Part shown: positions 46,735-55,943 of the stretch, one piece after another | How the letters are laid out: each line of letters opens with the position of its first letter | Position numbering within the stretch: position 1 is the first letter of the stretch | Assembly: GCA_963749825.1 (NCBI GenBank) | Contig: CAVVOI010000014.1 | Coordinates: 310,001-374,000, forward strand | Direction: 5' to 3' | Length of the DNA stretch: 64,000 nt | Source of the DNA: UBA11865 sp963749825 | GTDB taxonomy: Bacteria; Chloroflexota; Anaerolineae; Promineifilales; Promineifilaceae | The notes under the pieces: generated by a model | What the model saw: only the letters and a program-made list of their open reading frames with translations | What the model was told of the DNA's origin: nothing | The model's database searches: none | Position numbers and translations under genes: made by a program

Positions 46735-47373
46735 AATACGAGAAAAGAAGCGCATTCCGATTGGTCTCGGTACCATCAAATGTAGGTGCAAGACCACCGG
46801 CACCATTATCCACCCGACGAAGATCGCAATTAGTACGCGATCCACCAATTTGCCAATTGGCAGATGCTCCCCACCACTATCCAAATAGCGGTCAAGTAAA
46901 GGAAGGCGATAAGCAATTGCCAACGGGTGTCGCGAGGGCGCAAAAATAGCAGGACGGCCGTACCGGCTAACCAGAAGGGGAAGAACCATAAAGTGGCAAC
47001 AAGCCGTCTCAATCTATCGTCAAGTCAGGTACCGGCATCTGCAGTTCAACCGTTCATCGCCCTCAGTCGATTTGATGTTTGGAACCGAATCACCGGGCGT
47101 ATAACCATCAAAGGGAACACTTTGCTTGTCCCTTCGATATTGTCCGTATGTTAACTCACCTATTTGAACTAATACTGTATCAACTTCGACAGTGCCCTGC
47201 GCAGAGTCATTAATACGCCAGCCGTCGGTGAACGATGTAAAAGCAATGCCGGGATAAGGGGTAAACCAGACGAAGAGCGCGGTAAAGTAGACGTACAAAA
47301 GCAGTACGCCAATTGAGAGGACCAGAATGGTGCGATCGGGCTTACCGAATCGCTTTTGGATCTGAGATCTCAT
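46735..47373 (-). pseudogene. Frameshifted N-terminus of the histidine kinase gene
   Basis: The gene appears to start at 47373 with MRSQIQKRFGKPDRTILVLS, one membrane helix (VLLLYVYFTALFVWFTPYPG) and a PDZ-like extracytoplasmic part (ELTYGQYRRDKQSVPFDGY, TPGDSVP). The frame breaks near 47060. It resumes as LVATLWFFPFWLAGTAVLLF and RPRDTRWQLLIAFLYLTAIW, breaks near 46840, resumes as GWIMVPVVLHLHLMVP, and breaks again near 46735 before joining the intact kinase frame. At least three small indels therefore separate sensor and kinase. The kinase core may survive as a shorter protein. Confidence 0.72.
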
Positions 47374-47720
47374 GCCACTCGCCCGGAGATTCTCATAATC
47401 TCCGGAAGCATAGGCTGCAACAAGAGAGCAAGAAGGGTCTAACGAATGGATCCAAGCCCATCAAGCTATACTGGCTGCGCCAAGAGTCCAGTGAAAACAT
47501 ATATTGAAACCCATTATCGCGCGCGAACGAATTCAAGTACTGTCAACTTGCCAAACGAAGATTTAGGCTGACATAAATAACATTTTACTTGATGCATGCG
47601 TTATGTGACAATGCCGCTTCAATACTATTTTGTATTAAATAACCTATGGTGCTAGTTTGAAAAAAGCACTGGGTTCCCTACAGTTGAAGTTAACGGACAA
47701 CAACGATATAGGAGAATTCG
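47374..47720. other. Intergenic region before transposase remnant
   Basis: This 347-base stretch holds no convincing gene. The half GTTGAAGTTAACGG at about 47683-47696 is loosely complementary to GTGGTAACTTCAC at 48455-48467 on the far side of the transposase, and could be what remains of element ends; the match is weak. Confidence 0.35.
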
Positions 47721-48349
47721 ATGCCTACAGAAGATTTTATCATTGAATTGTTTTGCCGTGTTGACGACCAGATGCTTGATGTTAGGAAGCACCCAAAGAC
47801 CGCACTTTACCCCAGCGAAGTAGTCGCGCTGGCTCTGCTGTTTACGCTGAAAGGCGTGAGCAACCGGGCCTTCTATCGCTGTCTGAAGCGGAACTATGTA
47901 GCTTTGTTTCCAGGATTGCCCCACCGACCTCCATCGTAAGTGGGCAAAACGTTTCATGGCTGAGCGCTCGTTGATTGGTGTGATTGACAGCTCGCCGCTG
48001 GATTGAGGGTGGCAAACTCTTTTTGTTGTTGAACCACTTGGGGCTTGTTGTCGACTGGGATTGCGACATGGCTAACGTTTATAATGGCTCGGCATTCCAG
48101 CATCTCGTTGATGGCGTTGCTGAGGATATGATCGTCTTCGTGGACGTTTATTTCAGCAAGAAGAACGGGAATCCGCCTAACTTGCGATTGTGCCAGCGCG
48201 GCGAATGGAACGAACGGATGATGGTCGCGACTGTCTTGTCGACGTTAACTCTGATTTGTCATTTCAAAAAAGTGATAGATCGGGTCTGGGCATACCTCGA
48301 AAGTCGTCTCGATTACACAATGACGATGTTTAATCTGTTAGTTCAGTGA
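47721..48349 (+). pseudogene. Decayed DDE-type transposase (IS982-like)
   Basis: Pieces of one transposase in different frames. They are EDFIIELFCRVDDQMLDVRK and YPSEVVALALLFTLKGVSNR (47721-47939), HRKWAKRFMAERSLIGVIDS with the first catalytic Asp (to about 48005), and GGKLFLLLNHLGLVVDWDCD, FQHLVDGVAEDMIVFVD and WNERMMVATVLSTLTLICHF (to 48349). Between the second and third pieces an internal part of the catalytic domain, with the segment following the first Asp, has been deleted. The family resembles IS982 or related DDE elements; exact assignment is unsure. It is inactive. Confidence 0.72.
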
Positions 48350-48478
48350 CATGATTTCAGCCTATGAACCATAACCAAAGATTAAATGTGATCCTGGATT
48401 TGAAAATCGGCTGCCCAAAAATGTGGTGAACCGAGAAATCCTAGTGATTTTTATGTGGTAACTTCACAATAACGACTT

Positions 48479-49456
48479 TCAGGAATCTGAACTGGACCCT
48501 GCTAAATCTAGCAGCATGGAACGCGTGATTTCTTGTCCACTAAGACGTAACATATCGATTAACGTATCGGCGTAACTGTCAAAGATATCATCCAGTGGAG
48601 ATGAATCGAATAATCCTAATTCGGCCAGTAGTCGCCGGGCGCGACGGTATCTTCCGACCAATTGGTAGGCGCAATAACCAACTGCTCCTGAAGAGACCAG
48701 AATATCTTGTGCTTCAATAAGCGAAGCAGGTTGATCGATTTGGGTAATCAGTTCTTGGAAGCGCTGACGGTTTTGGTGATCGGCCGTGCGGGCAAACAAT
48801 ATCAGAAGATTATTCCTGCCCTGCAGCCAATCAGCATTAGCTGGACGTTCCAGGGCATCGGCAAGATCGTCTTCGAGCTGGATGATTTCACCAATTATTA
48901 CCCCCAACTCATACATGCCTGATGATACTTCTTTGCCCGCGCCACCTATGAGAGCTCCTAATTGCAGAGCGGCTCCATAAAAGGGGGTGCTCTTAGCTGT
49001 CACTACCTTCCAATAATCTTCCTCTCCCTGAAAATTTTTGACGTCAAGTTGCTGACCAGCTGCAGTGGCCAGTGCTGCCCGTATCAGACAATTCACAATA
49101 GCCAGGCTTTGTTGGGGATCGGGATTGGCACGTTCCGCCAAGGAAATGGCAGCAGCTTCATAGGCGAGAGCTAAGTTGGCCGAATAGCCTACGCCTAATA
49201 TATTGTGCGCACCTCGGGGATCATCATCCAAAATGTCATCGACCAGGATTATGCTTAGCTGAAGACAAGCGATTGCCGCAGCGCCAAATAAGGCCGACGA
49301 TTCATCTCCCCCAACTGCCGCGCATGCAAGTATAGGCAGTTCCCAGTCAGGCCTGGGCATATCGCCAGCTTTCTCAAATATCTCAGCCAGTTCCGGCCAA
49401 ACAGAAGCCTCGGGCAAGGTTTCTACAAGTGCCTTTATTTCAGCAAAAACCACCAA
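48479..49456 (-). CDS. Polyprenyl (geranylgeranyl-type) diphosphate synthase
   Basis: A trans-isoprenyl diphosphate synthase that extends allylic diphosphates with IPP for quinone, carotenoid or lipid carriers. The first Asp-rich motif is LSIILVDDILDDDPRGAHNI; the second is IGEIIQLEDDLADALERP. Other helices fit the all-alpha fold (LALAYEAAAISLAERA, LIRAALATAAGQQLDVK). The arginines that usually follow the second motif and the RxxR of FARM are weak, so activity is uncertain. The open frame begins at 49456 (MVVFAEIKALVETL), but the natural start seems to be at 49761, separated by inserted repeat DNA. Confidence 0.8.
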   Translation of the reverse strand: MVVFAEIKALVETLPEASVWPELAEIFEKAGDMPRPDWELPILACAAVGGDESSALFGAAAIACLQLSIILVDDILDDDPRGAHNILGVGYSANLALAYEAAAISLAERANPDPQQSLAIVNCLIRAALATAAGQQLDVKNFQGEEDYWKVVTAKSTPFYGAALQLGALIGGAGKEVSSGMYELGVIIGEIIQLEDDLADALERPANADWLQGRNNLLILFARTADHQNRQRFQELITQIDQPASLIEAQDILVSSGAVGYCAYQLVGRYRRARRLLAELGLFDSSPLDDIFDSYADTLIDMLRLSGQEITRSMLLDLAGSSSDS

Positions 49457-49761
49457 TGACCGGAACCGCCTATGTGCCAGGTATTATCTAAACAAGGATG
49501 TACCTGGCACTGTTGCGGCAGCCTTCTATTCTTTTCTTTTATTTTATTTTCAACAACAACGGTAACTACGTACAGTTTTATTCGGACCCATCCTACATGG
49601 ACCAACCCGACCAAGAACCTAAGGGTTGCGGGCCCCTTGGCCTCGCTGATGGCTTCCGGATCGCCCACTTCTGACAGCTTTCGCAGAGCTTCCAGCAGCG
49701 GGTTCTCTGTATCGGAGTTTAGCAGTTCCAAAAACGTGGTGATATTAATTTGCTCGTTCAT
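49435..49761 (-). pseudogene. Original 5' end of polyprenyl synthase gene, interrupted by repeat insertion
   Basis: The frame begins with a strong site: GAGGAG precedes ATG 49761. The first approximately 40 residues (MNEQINITTFLELLNSDTEN, PLLEALRKLSEVGDPEAISE) look like the helical N-terminus of the synthase gene downstream. After that the reading frame enters non-coding-looking DNA (about 49470-49635) and stops at 49435. This DNA includes the inverted repeat GTGCCAGGTA / TACCTGGCAC and a GTAGGATGGGT element. I infer that the insertion separated the start from the rest of the synthase gene. Confidence 0.55.
49474..49510. repeat. Perfect 10-bp inverted repeat, REP/MITE-like
   Basis: GTGCCAGGTA (49474-49483) and TACCTGGCAC (49501-49510) are exact inverted repeats with a 17-base spacer. 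Repeats of the GTGCCAGGTAC type are widespread REP-like elements. It lies within the insertion in the polyprenyl synthase gene. Confidence 0.65.
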
Positions 49762-50132
49762 CCTTTACTCCTCTTTCCTTGTGGGTCCACTATCGAACCC
49801 AATACCACAGTAAATTTTTCTCATCAGCCATGGCGTCCGTGACTAGACCCAAAAGATGACTTAATGAAAACAGGGATATGAATGAGCTTTCAGGTCAACT
49901 CAACAGGGCTGTTTGGCTGGCAAGCAAAAACAGATGAACGACTCACGTTTTGGAGTGATATTCGGATGTTAATAGTACTGGCTTCCTAGGACACGCGTAC
50001 TAATTGGACGGAATAATACCTAAGTTCAGGAGCTAAGTCAACAGAGGTGATAAACATAACGTTAACAGTGCGTGAAATTTGGAACAATAATAAACATGTC
50101 ATCTATATTGCTACTTTGATATACTTCGAACT
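49762..50132. other. Intergenic region before lepA
   Basis: Apart from the Shine-Dalgarno of the minus-strand synthase start and the lepA -10 box, I see no gene, terminator or repeat in this 371-base divergent gap. Confidence 0.5.
50117..50125 (+). promoter_or_regulatory. Extended -10 promoter suggesting leaderless lepA mRNA
   Basis: TGATATACT is an extended -10 element (TGn plus TATACT, 50120-50125). Exactly 7 bases separate it from ATG 50133, so transcription would begin at or next to the start codon. A modest -35 match (ATGTCA at 50096-50101) lies 18 bases upstream. No Shine-Dalgarno is present, which agrees with leaderless translation. Confidence 0.5.
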
Positions 50133-51938
50133 ATGAATCAAGATCTAATACGCAATTTTTGCATAATCGCCCATATCGATCACGGCAAGTCAACACTGGC
50201 TGATCGACTCCTGCAAATTACCGATACAATTTCAGAGAGAGAAATGCAGGAACAAGTTCTCGACGATATGGAGTTAGAACGAGAGAAAGGTGTTACTATT
50301 AAGGCCTCAGCCGTACGAATGTCATACAAGTCCTCTGACGGCCAGATCTATCAAATAAACTTGATTGATACACCTGGACATGTTGACTTTGCGTATGAGG
50401 TTAGCCGGGCTTTACAGAGCTGTGAAGGGGCAGTATTAGTCGTCGATGCAACTCAAGGTATCGAGGCTCAGACATTGGCCAACCTTTATCTAGCACTGGA
50501 ATCAGATCTCGAAATCGTGCCAGTCGTCAATAAAATAGATTTACCGGCAGCCATGGCGGAAGATGTTGCCGAGGAGCTGGAGAATTTGCTGGGTGTGGAT
50601 CGAGAAGATGTAATATGTATTAGCGCAAAGACTGGAGCAAATGTGGAAGCGGTTCTCGAAGCCGTTGTTCAGCAAGTTCCTCCGCCTTCTGGTGATATTG
50701 ATGACCCACTCCGTGCGTTAGTTTTTGACTCGCATTATGACTCATATAAAGGTGTCATTGCTTATGTCCGGGTTGTGGACGGTGTCTTGAATGACCGCGA
50801 GTGGATAAGAATGATGTCGAACCAGGTAGCGGTCGAACCGATAGAAGTAGGTATTTTCACTCCTGGAATGACGTCAAAACGACAATTGAAAGCGGGAGAA
50901 GTAGGTTATATTGCGACTGGGTTAAAAACCGTACGCGAGTGTCGCGTTGGAGATACAATAACCCTGGAAAACAGCCCGGCAACCGAGCCCTTGCCAGGTT
51001 ATATCGCAGCAAAGCCTATGGTTTTCGCTGGATTTTATCCGACCGAGGGTGAGGACTACCAGATATTGAAAGAGGCACTGGAAAAGCTTCAACTTAATGA
51101 TGCGGCATTGGTTTATGAGCCAGAAACTTCGAACGCGCTAAATTTTGGATTTCGCTGCGGATTCCTAGGTCTTTTTCATCTTGAAATTATTCAAGAGAGA
51201 CTCGAACGTGAATACGATCTGGATATAGTAGCTACTGCACCAAGCGTGCGCTACGAAGTCGTGCGTGCATTTACCGGTGAAGTCGAAATTATCGAAAGCC
51301 CGGCCGATCTTCCCGATCCAAGCCAAATTGAAGAAATTCGCGAACCCTGGATGGACGTCCATATATTCACGCCAGAAGAATATTACGGAGTCGTTATGGA
51401 CCTGGCGGTAAAACGTCGGGGTGAACTCACGGGCCAGGAATATCCAGCCCCTGGCAGGGTTATTCTTCGTTACAATCTGCCATTGTCGGAAATCGTCGTC
51501 GATTTCTACGATAAACTCAAGAGCGCTACCAGAGGGTATGCTTCGATGGACTACGAGTTTAAAGGTTACCGATCCTCAAAACTCGTGAAGCTGGATATTT
51601 TGGTCAATAAACAAAACGTCGACGCACTGGCCATGATTGTGCATGAGGACGATGCGTACAATCGAGGACAAAAGATGGTTACAGCACTTCGCAAATTGAT
51701 TCCACGGCAATTGTTTGAGGTGCCTATTCAGGCTGCAGTTGGCAACAAAGTTGTCAGCCGGGCCAATGTCAAGGCCTTACGAAAAGATGTACTAGCAAAG
51801 TGTTATGGAGGCGATGTTAGTCGAAAGCGAAAACTTCTCGAGAAACAGAAGAAGGGCAAAAAACGGATGAAAATGATCGGCAATGTTGAGGTGCCCCAGG
51901 AGGCATTCATGGCAGTCTTGCAGCTAAAAGAGGATTAA
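50133..51938 (+). CDS. lepA: Elongation factor 4 (LepA)
   Basis: A translational GTPase that acts on the ribosome during stress or initiation. It is 601 residues, the standard size. G1 is FCIIAHIDHGKSTLADRLL, the switch II region LIDTPGHVDFAYEVSRAL, G4 PVVNKIDLPAA. The LepA-specific C-terminal part is complete (LVKLDILVNKQNVDALAMIV, GQKMVTALRKLIPRQLFEVP, VPQEAFMAVLQ). Intact, with no Shine-Dalgarno; see the proposed leaderless promoter. Confidence 0.97.
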   Translation: MNQDLIRNFCIIAHIDHGKSTLADRLLQITDTISEREMQEQVLDDMELEREKGVTIKASAVRMSYKSSDGQIYQINLIDTPGHVDFAYEVSRALQSCEGAVLVVDATQGIEAQTLANLYLALESDLEIVPVVNKIDLPAAMAEDVAEELENLLGVDREDVICISAKTGANVEAVLEAVVQQVPPPSGDIDDPLRALVFDSHYDSYKGVIAYVRVVDGVLNDREWIRMMSNQVAVEPIEVGIFTPGMTSKRQLKAGEVGYIATGLKTVRECRVGDTITLENSPATEPLPGYIAAKPMVFAGFYPTEGEDYQILKEALEKLQLNDAALVYEPETSNALNFGFRCGFLGLFHLEIIQERLEREYDLDIVATAPSVRYEVVRAFTGEVEIIESPADLPDPSQIEEIREPWMDVHIFTPEEYYGVVMDLAVKRRGELTGQEYPAPGRVILRYNLPLSEIVVDFYDKLKSATRGYASMDYEFKGYRSSKLVKLDILVNKQNVDALAMIVHEDDAYNRGQKMVTALRKLIPRQLFEVPIQAAVGNKVVSRANVKALRKDVLAKCYGGDVSRKRKLLEKQKKGKKRMKMIGNVEVPQEAFMAVLQLKED

Positions 51939-51952
51939 CGACGTCTGCATTG

Positions 51953-51972
51953 ACAGGCTTTTTCTAGCCTGT
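51953..51972. other. Small hairpin between lepA and pyrD
   Basis: ACAGGCT and AGCCTGT form a perfect 7-bp stem around a 6-base T-rich loop, 15 bases after the lepA stop. No T-tract follows on the plus strand, so it is more likely an mRNA processing or stability element than a terminator. Confidence 0.4.
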
Positions 51973-51994
51973 ACTGACACGCCTGGACACAATA

Positions 51995-53050
51995 TTGGCT
52001 GGCGACATATATGTGAACATTTACCAAGGATTGGTCTTCCCGGTATTAAAAAGGTTCGACGCCGAAGGCGTTCATGATCGAACAATCCAGCTATTGGAAT
52101 TTGCTCAACAGGCATCCATCGGCAGGCGGCTGCTAAGGTCTATCAGAGGCAGCATCCCGAGGCGTAAAGTTGATCTATTTAACCTGAGCTTTGCTAATGA
52201 AATCGGCGTGGCGGCGGGTTTCGACAAAGATGTTCGCGTAGTTGAGGGGCTTGCTTTGCTTGGATTCGGACATGTAGAAGTAGGCACTTTAACCCCCTAT
52301 GCCCAGCGCGGTAATCCGCGGCCAAGAATTTTTCGTCTTGTTGACGATAAGGCAATTATTAACCGCATGGGCTTTCCCAATTGTGGTGTAGCTGAAGCCT
52401 CTGAGCGACTTCGTTTGTTTTCAAAGCTAAGACAAAGTTGCATTATTGGGGTGAGTCTTGGTAAACAGAAAGAGACCCCGCTCGATGAGGCATGGAGAGA
52501 TTACGTTATTGTCATGGCGGCCGTATATGATTCGGTCGATTATTTTACAGTCAATATTAGCTCTCCCAATACACCGGGTCTTAGAAAATTGCAAGGGCGT
52601 AGACATTTGCCAAGTCTCCTAAACAAATTGTCAACCGCAAACAAGGAAATAGCGGCAAAAAACGAAATCCGACCAAGACCACTCTTAATCAAGATCGCAC
52701 CTGACCTGGATTGGCAAGAGCTTGATTCTATTCTGGACATTGCCCTTGACCAGTCAATCGATGGCATTGTCGCCACCAATACCACATTAAAGCGTCAAGG
52801 AATAGTGAGCTTGAGTACAAAGGAAGCCGGAGGATTGAGTGGCAAACCGCTCAAAGAAAACAGCACTGAAATCGTGAAATATATCAGAACGAGGTCAGAA
52901 GAGAAGTTGCCGATCATCGCCGCCGGTGGCATTTTCAATGTTGATGATGTCTTGGAGAAGTTGGATGCTGGCGCATCGCTCGTCCAAATATATACAGGCC
53001 TCATTTATGAAGGTCCTGGTATCGCTGGGAAAATAGTCCGTGAATTGTAG
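51995..53050 (+). CDS. pyrD: Dihydroorotate dehydrogenase (class 2, quinone-type)
   Basis: A flavoenzyme that oxidises dihydroorotate to orotate in pyrimidine synthesis and passes electrons to quinones. The N-terminal helical extension (IYQGLVFPVLKRFDAEGVHD) is the membrane-binding part specific to class 2. The barrel has FANEIGVAAGFDKDVRVVEG, VEVGTLTPYAQRGNPRPRIF, NRMGFPNCG, and the catalytic Ser in TVNISSPNTPGLRKLQ, then KIAPDLDW, GIVATNTT and IIAAGGIFNVDDVLE. The start is uncertain: TTG 51995 or GTG 52013; neither has a good Shine-Dalgarno. About 345-351 residues. Confidence 0.93.
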   Translation: MAGDIYVNIYQGLVFPVLKRFDAEGVHDRTIQLLEFAQQASIGRRLLRSIRGSIPRRKVDLFNLSFANEIGVAAGFDKDVRVVEGLALLGFGHVEVGTLTPYAQRGNPRPRIFRLVDDKAIINRMGFPNCGVAEASERLRLFSKLRQSCIIGVSLGKQKETPLDEAWRDYVIVMAAVYDSVDYFTVNISSPNTPGLRKLQGRRHLPSLLNKLSTANKEIAAKNEIRPRPLLIKIAPDLDWQELDSILDIALDQSIDGIVATNTTLKRQGIVSLSTKEAGGLSGKPLKENSTEIVKYIRTRSEEKLPIIAAGGIFNVDDVLEKLDAGASLVQIYTGLIYEGPGIAGKIVREL

Positions 53051-53185
53051 ACTTTTCCCCAAGACCTAATGCCAGATTGATAGCTGAGAAGTCAATCAGG
53101 TATAATTTCTCCAGAGAAGTATGGATTTTATTGGAGAAATTTTCACGGAAGTGGTCAGATTGATTTATTGTAATTCAGACTTGAC

Positions 53186-53461
53186 ATGAAACGATTAGAG
53201 GCAAATATTCGCGGCCGAGTCCAGGGAGTTTCTTTCCGCTACTATACACAGTTCGAAGCGTCCCGCTTAGAATTGACCGGTTGGGTTCGTAACGAGCGTG
53301 ATGGTTCGGTAAGTGTTGTTGCCGAGGGCGACGATCTGGCTCTGGAACAGTTTTTGACATTCTTGAACAATGGTCCTAGGTCAGCACAGGTACAACAGGT
53401 CTCAAAGAATTGGTTGGACGCCTCAAAGGAGTTTAAGGATTTTTCGATCCGTTGGGCATGA
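53186..53461 (+). CDS. acyP: Acylphosphatase
   Basis: A 91-residue enzyme that hydrolyses acyl phosphates. The substrate-binding motif is RGRVQGVSFRYYTQ with the catalytic Arg, and GWVRNERDGSVSVVAEGD supplies the catalytic Asn. Size and fold are typical. Its TGA stop overlaps the ATG of the FecR-like gene (ATGA), so the two are translationally coupled. Confidence 0.93.
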   Translation: MKRLEANIRGRVQGVSFRYYTQFEASRLELTGWVRNERDGSVSVVAEGDDLALEQFLTFLNNGPRSAQVQQVSKNWLDASKEFKDFSIRWA

Positions 53462-54711
53462 ATGGCCGCCGTATGCATTTCGCTTGGGTAATCATAATCA
53501 GCAGTTTTCTGGCCTGTATTGGTCTCATTGTAGTTGTTCCGATTGGCTTAAATGCGCTGATTCAGGGAGCTACGCGCTCATTGGAGGTTACAGTTCAGGC
53601 CAATCAGGGAACAGTTGGTGTGCGTCAGAGCGATGGGGAGCCGGTTGCGATTTTTGCCGGCGATCCGCCGCAGAGCTTGAATCCTACCGGTTCTATCTTA
53701 ACCAATGCAGCAGATACGGCGTTGTTGTTGGCTCAGGCACCCAATAGTGAAGAGTTAATCGCCCGACTTCAAATATATGGAAATACAAGCGTCAATATAT
53801 TAGAGGCTAGTACCCCGCGATTTAGTGCGAGTTCAGCCAATAACAAACTTTTGCTTAGCCTAGATAGCGGAAGGGTCCAGCTAACTCTGCCAAAAAATGA
53901 GGGGCGACCCGTCGATGTTGAGATAAGAACTCCGCAAGATTCAATCATGATCGAGGATTCGGGTCAATATTCGATATCCGCCAGCAATTCTGAAGCCCAA
54001 GTTGCTGTATTGCAGGGCCGGGCAGAAGTTGTTCAAGAAAATGATAACCTCATCATAGAAACAGACCAGCGGGTTGTGATTCCTAGTGGCAGTGCACCAA
54101 TAGGGCCATTGGGCGCCGAACGAAATTTGATCAAGAATGGCGATTTCGGAGATGACTTCGAGGAATGGGTATTATTGGCGCCCAATATTGAACTCGCGGA
54201 TCAAGCCAGTGTCGACGTACAGATCACGTCAGACGCGGACGAACCAGCCGTTCAGTTCAAAAGAGTCGGCACCGGACATGCCGACGCCGGTCTGCGACAG
54301 ATCGTTAACCAGGATGTAACGGATTTTGAGAGTTTGCAGTTAGTGGTTAGCATGGTAGTCGGAGAACAAAGTCTGGGAGTATGTGGTGAACAAGGCAGTG
54401 AGTGCCCACTGATTGTCCGTATTGAATATAATGATGTAAACGGTGTTAGCCAGACCTGGCAAAAGGGATTTTACTCAGTCGGTGAAATCAGTCCGGTCAC
54501 CCCCGACATTTGTATCGCCTGCCCACCACCTCTAAACGAACATCAAAGTGTACCTTTCCAACAGCTCGCGTTTTACGAATCGGAGAATTTGATTGAACGA
54601 CTCGATTTGTTGGGCATTTTGCCTCGAAAGGTCAAGTCGGTTACCGTCATCGCCTCTGGTCATACCTTCGATACGAAAATCGTCGATATAGCGCTTATGG
54701 CAAGGGAATAA
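53458..54711 (+). CDS. FecR-domain membrane protein
   Basis: A 417-residue protein with one N-terminal membrane segment (FAWVIIISSFLACIGLIVVV) and a large extracytoplasmic part. The FecR-like beta domain is about residues 45-210: VTVQANQGTVGVRQSDGEPV, GSILTNAADTALLLAQ, NKLLLSLDSGRVQLTLPK and IEDSGQYSISAS. A second beta-rich region follows (NLIKNGDFGDDFEEWVLL, the start of a carbohydrate-binding-like jelly roll). ATG 53458 overlaps the acylphosphatase stop. In other bacteria FecR partners a sigma factor; none is here, so a structural or sensory role is only inferred. Confidence 0.75.
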   Translation: MNGRRMHFAWVIIISSFLACIGLIVVVPIGLNALIQGATRSLEVTVQANQGTVGVRQSDGEPVAIFAGDPPQSLNPTGSILTNAADTALLLAQAPNSEELIARLQIYGNTSVNILEASTPRFSASSANNKLLLSLDSGRVQLTLPKNEGRPVDVEIRTPQDSIMIEDSGQYSISASNSEAQVAVLQGRAEVVQENDNLIIETDQRVVIPSGSAPIGPLGAERNLIKNGDFGDDFEEWVLLAPNIELADQASVDVQITSDADEPAVQFKRVGTGHADAGLRQIVNQDVTDFESLQLVVSMVVGEQSLGVCGEQGSECPLIVRIEYNDVNGVSQTWQKGFYSVGEISPVTPDICIACPPPLNEHQSVPFQQLAFYESENLIERLDLLGILPRKVKSVTVIASGHTFDTKIVDIALMARE

Positions 54712-54727
54712 TCCTGCGGTTCGTATT

Positions 54728-55438
54728 CTAGCCGAAGCCAAGCCCCCGTTCTTTTAACGATACATACCGCTGCCGGCCGATAATAACGTGATCCAATACG
54801 TCGATATCGAGAAGTGTCCCACCTTCTACGATTTGACGCGTGACCTGGATATCTTCAGGTGAGGGAGATGGATCGCCTGAAGGATGGTTATGGGCCACGA
54901 TCATCGCGGCAGCGTTTTCTTTTAAAGCAAATCTAAATAATTCACCGACCCGGACGACCGAGGTATTTAAACTGCCGATGTAAACTGTAGGTGTTGATAA
55001 GACGTTGTTACGCGTGTCTAAAAGAATTAGGCGGAGGTGTTCCTGTTCCAATAATGACATCTCAGTCATGAGTAGATTTGCCGCATCGGCCGGACAGGTA
55101 ACCTTTGGCTTCTGTTCCGGAGAATTGGCGACCAATCGCCTTCCTAACTCTAGAGCTGCCTTTGTTTCGATTGCCTTTGCGGGGCCTATACCCTTTACAG
55201 CCTGCATCTCTGTAACCGATGCCTTGGCCAGCCCGGGCAGGCCACCGAAATGAGCCAGCAGTCGCTCAGATAAACGAAGAACGTTCTCACCCCCAACTCC
55301 AGTGCGCAGAATCAGTGCTAGCAATTCGGCCGAAGATAGCGCCCTCTCGCCAACCTGGAGCAGCCGCTCTCTCGGACGATCTCTTTGATCCATGTCACGA
55401 ATCATGGGAGTGTATTGAACCACCGAATCTGGTTGCAT
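54728..55438 (-). CDS. radC: RadC-like JAMM protein
   Basis: A 236-residue protein of the RadC family. The N-terminus has RPRERLLQVGERALSSAELL and a helix-hairpin-helix, LPGLAKASVTEMQAVKGIGP. The C-terminal MPN/JAMM domain has the metal-binding motif VAHNHPSGDPSPSPEDIQVT. Despite the name, a role in DNA repair is not established. AGGAAAG lies 9 bases before ATG 55438. It converges with the FecR-like gene, leaving a 16-base gap. Confidence 0.93.
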   Translation of the reverse strand: MQPDSVVQYTPMIRDMDQRDRPRERLLQVGERALSSAELLALILRTGVGGENVLRLSERLLAHFGGLPGLAKASVTEMQAVKGIGPAKAIETKAALELGRRLVANSPEQKPKVTCPADAANLLMTEMSLLEQEHLRLILLDTRNNVLSTPTVYIGSLNTSVVRVGELFRFALKENAAAMIVAHNHPSGDPSPSPEDIQVTRQIVEGGTLLDIDVLDHVIIGRQRYVSLKERGLGFG

Positions 55439-55492
55439 AATAGTATCTTTCCTGTCAGATACAATGAGTTAATGTGAGCTGAGTTTTGTGCA

Positions 55493-55666
55493 TTAGTTTT
55501 TGCTGGCTTGGGAAATCAGGACGACAAGTTCTTCCCACTCTTCGGGAAGCAGATGGAGGCTGATCGTACCTAGCTCAACGTGATATAAATACCCGACATC
55601 CTCTTTGCTTCGCCAGATGATCAGATTGTCGGTTTCGGAAATAACATCGTTTTGTTCATCATTCAT
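55493..55666 (-). CDS. Small hypothetical protein
   Basis: A 57-residue acidic protein (MNDEQNDVISETDNLIIWRS, VGYLYHVELGTISLHLLPEE) that I cannot assign to a family. ATG 55666 is chosen because AAGGAG lies 9 bases upstream; the longer frame start at 55684 has none. It lies between radC and pnp. Confidence 0.6.
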   Translation of the reverse strand: MNDEQNDVISETDNLIIWRSKEDVGYLYHVELGTISLHLLPEEWEELVVLISQASKN

Positions 55667-55887
55667 ATCAAGGTTCTCCTTCACTGGTATTTTTTTATGC
55701 GAGTATTAGCTTAATTTCCAGGAATCTCCATAAAAAGAATACATCTTTTAACAGAGGGCAGCAATAACTTAAAACCAATCAATTCCACGGAAGGCAAGAT
55801 GATCAACTGCTTGAAAAAGGCGATTACTGGATCTGGATCCATTGGTCAATCTATTTGCTGCCGATCTGCTGGAAGAAACCTGAAATG

Positions 55888-55917
55888 AAAAAGCCCGATT
55901 CGTAGCGAACCGGGCTT
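55888..55917 (-). terminator. Intrinsic terminator of pnp
   Basis: On the minus strand AAGCCCGGTTCG pairs with CGAATCGGGCTT (12 bp, one G-U pair) around a 3-base loop, followed by five U residues. It lies 26 bases after the pnp stop. Confidence 0.9.
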
Positions 55918-55943
55918 CCGGATTAGCAGGCTGATGTTAGTTC

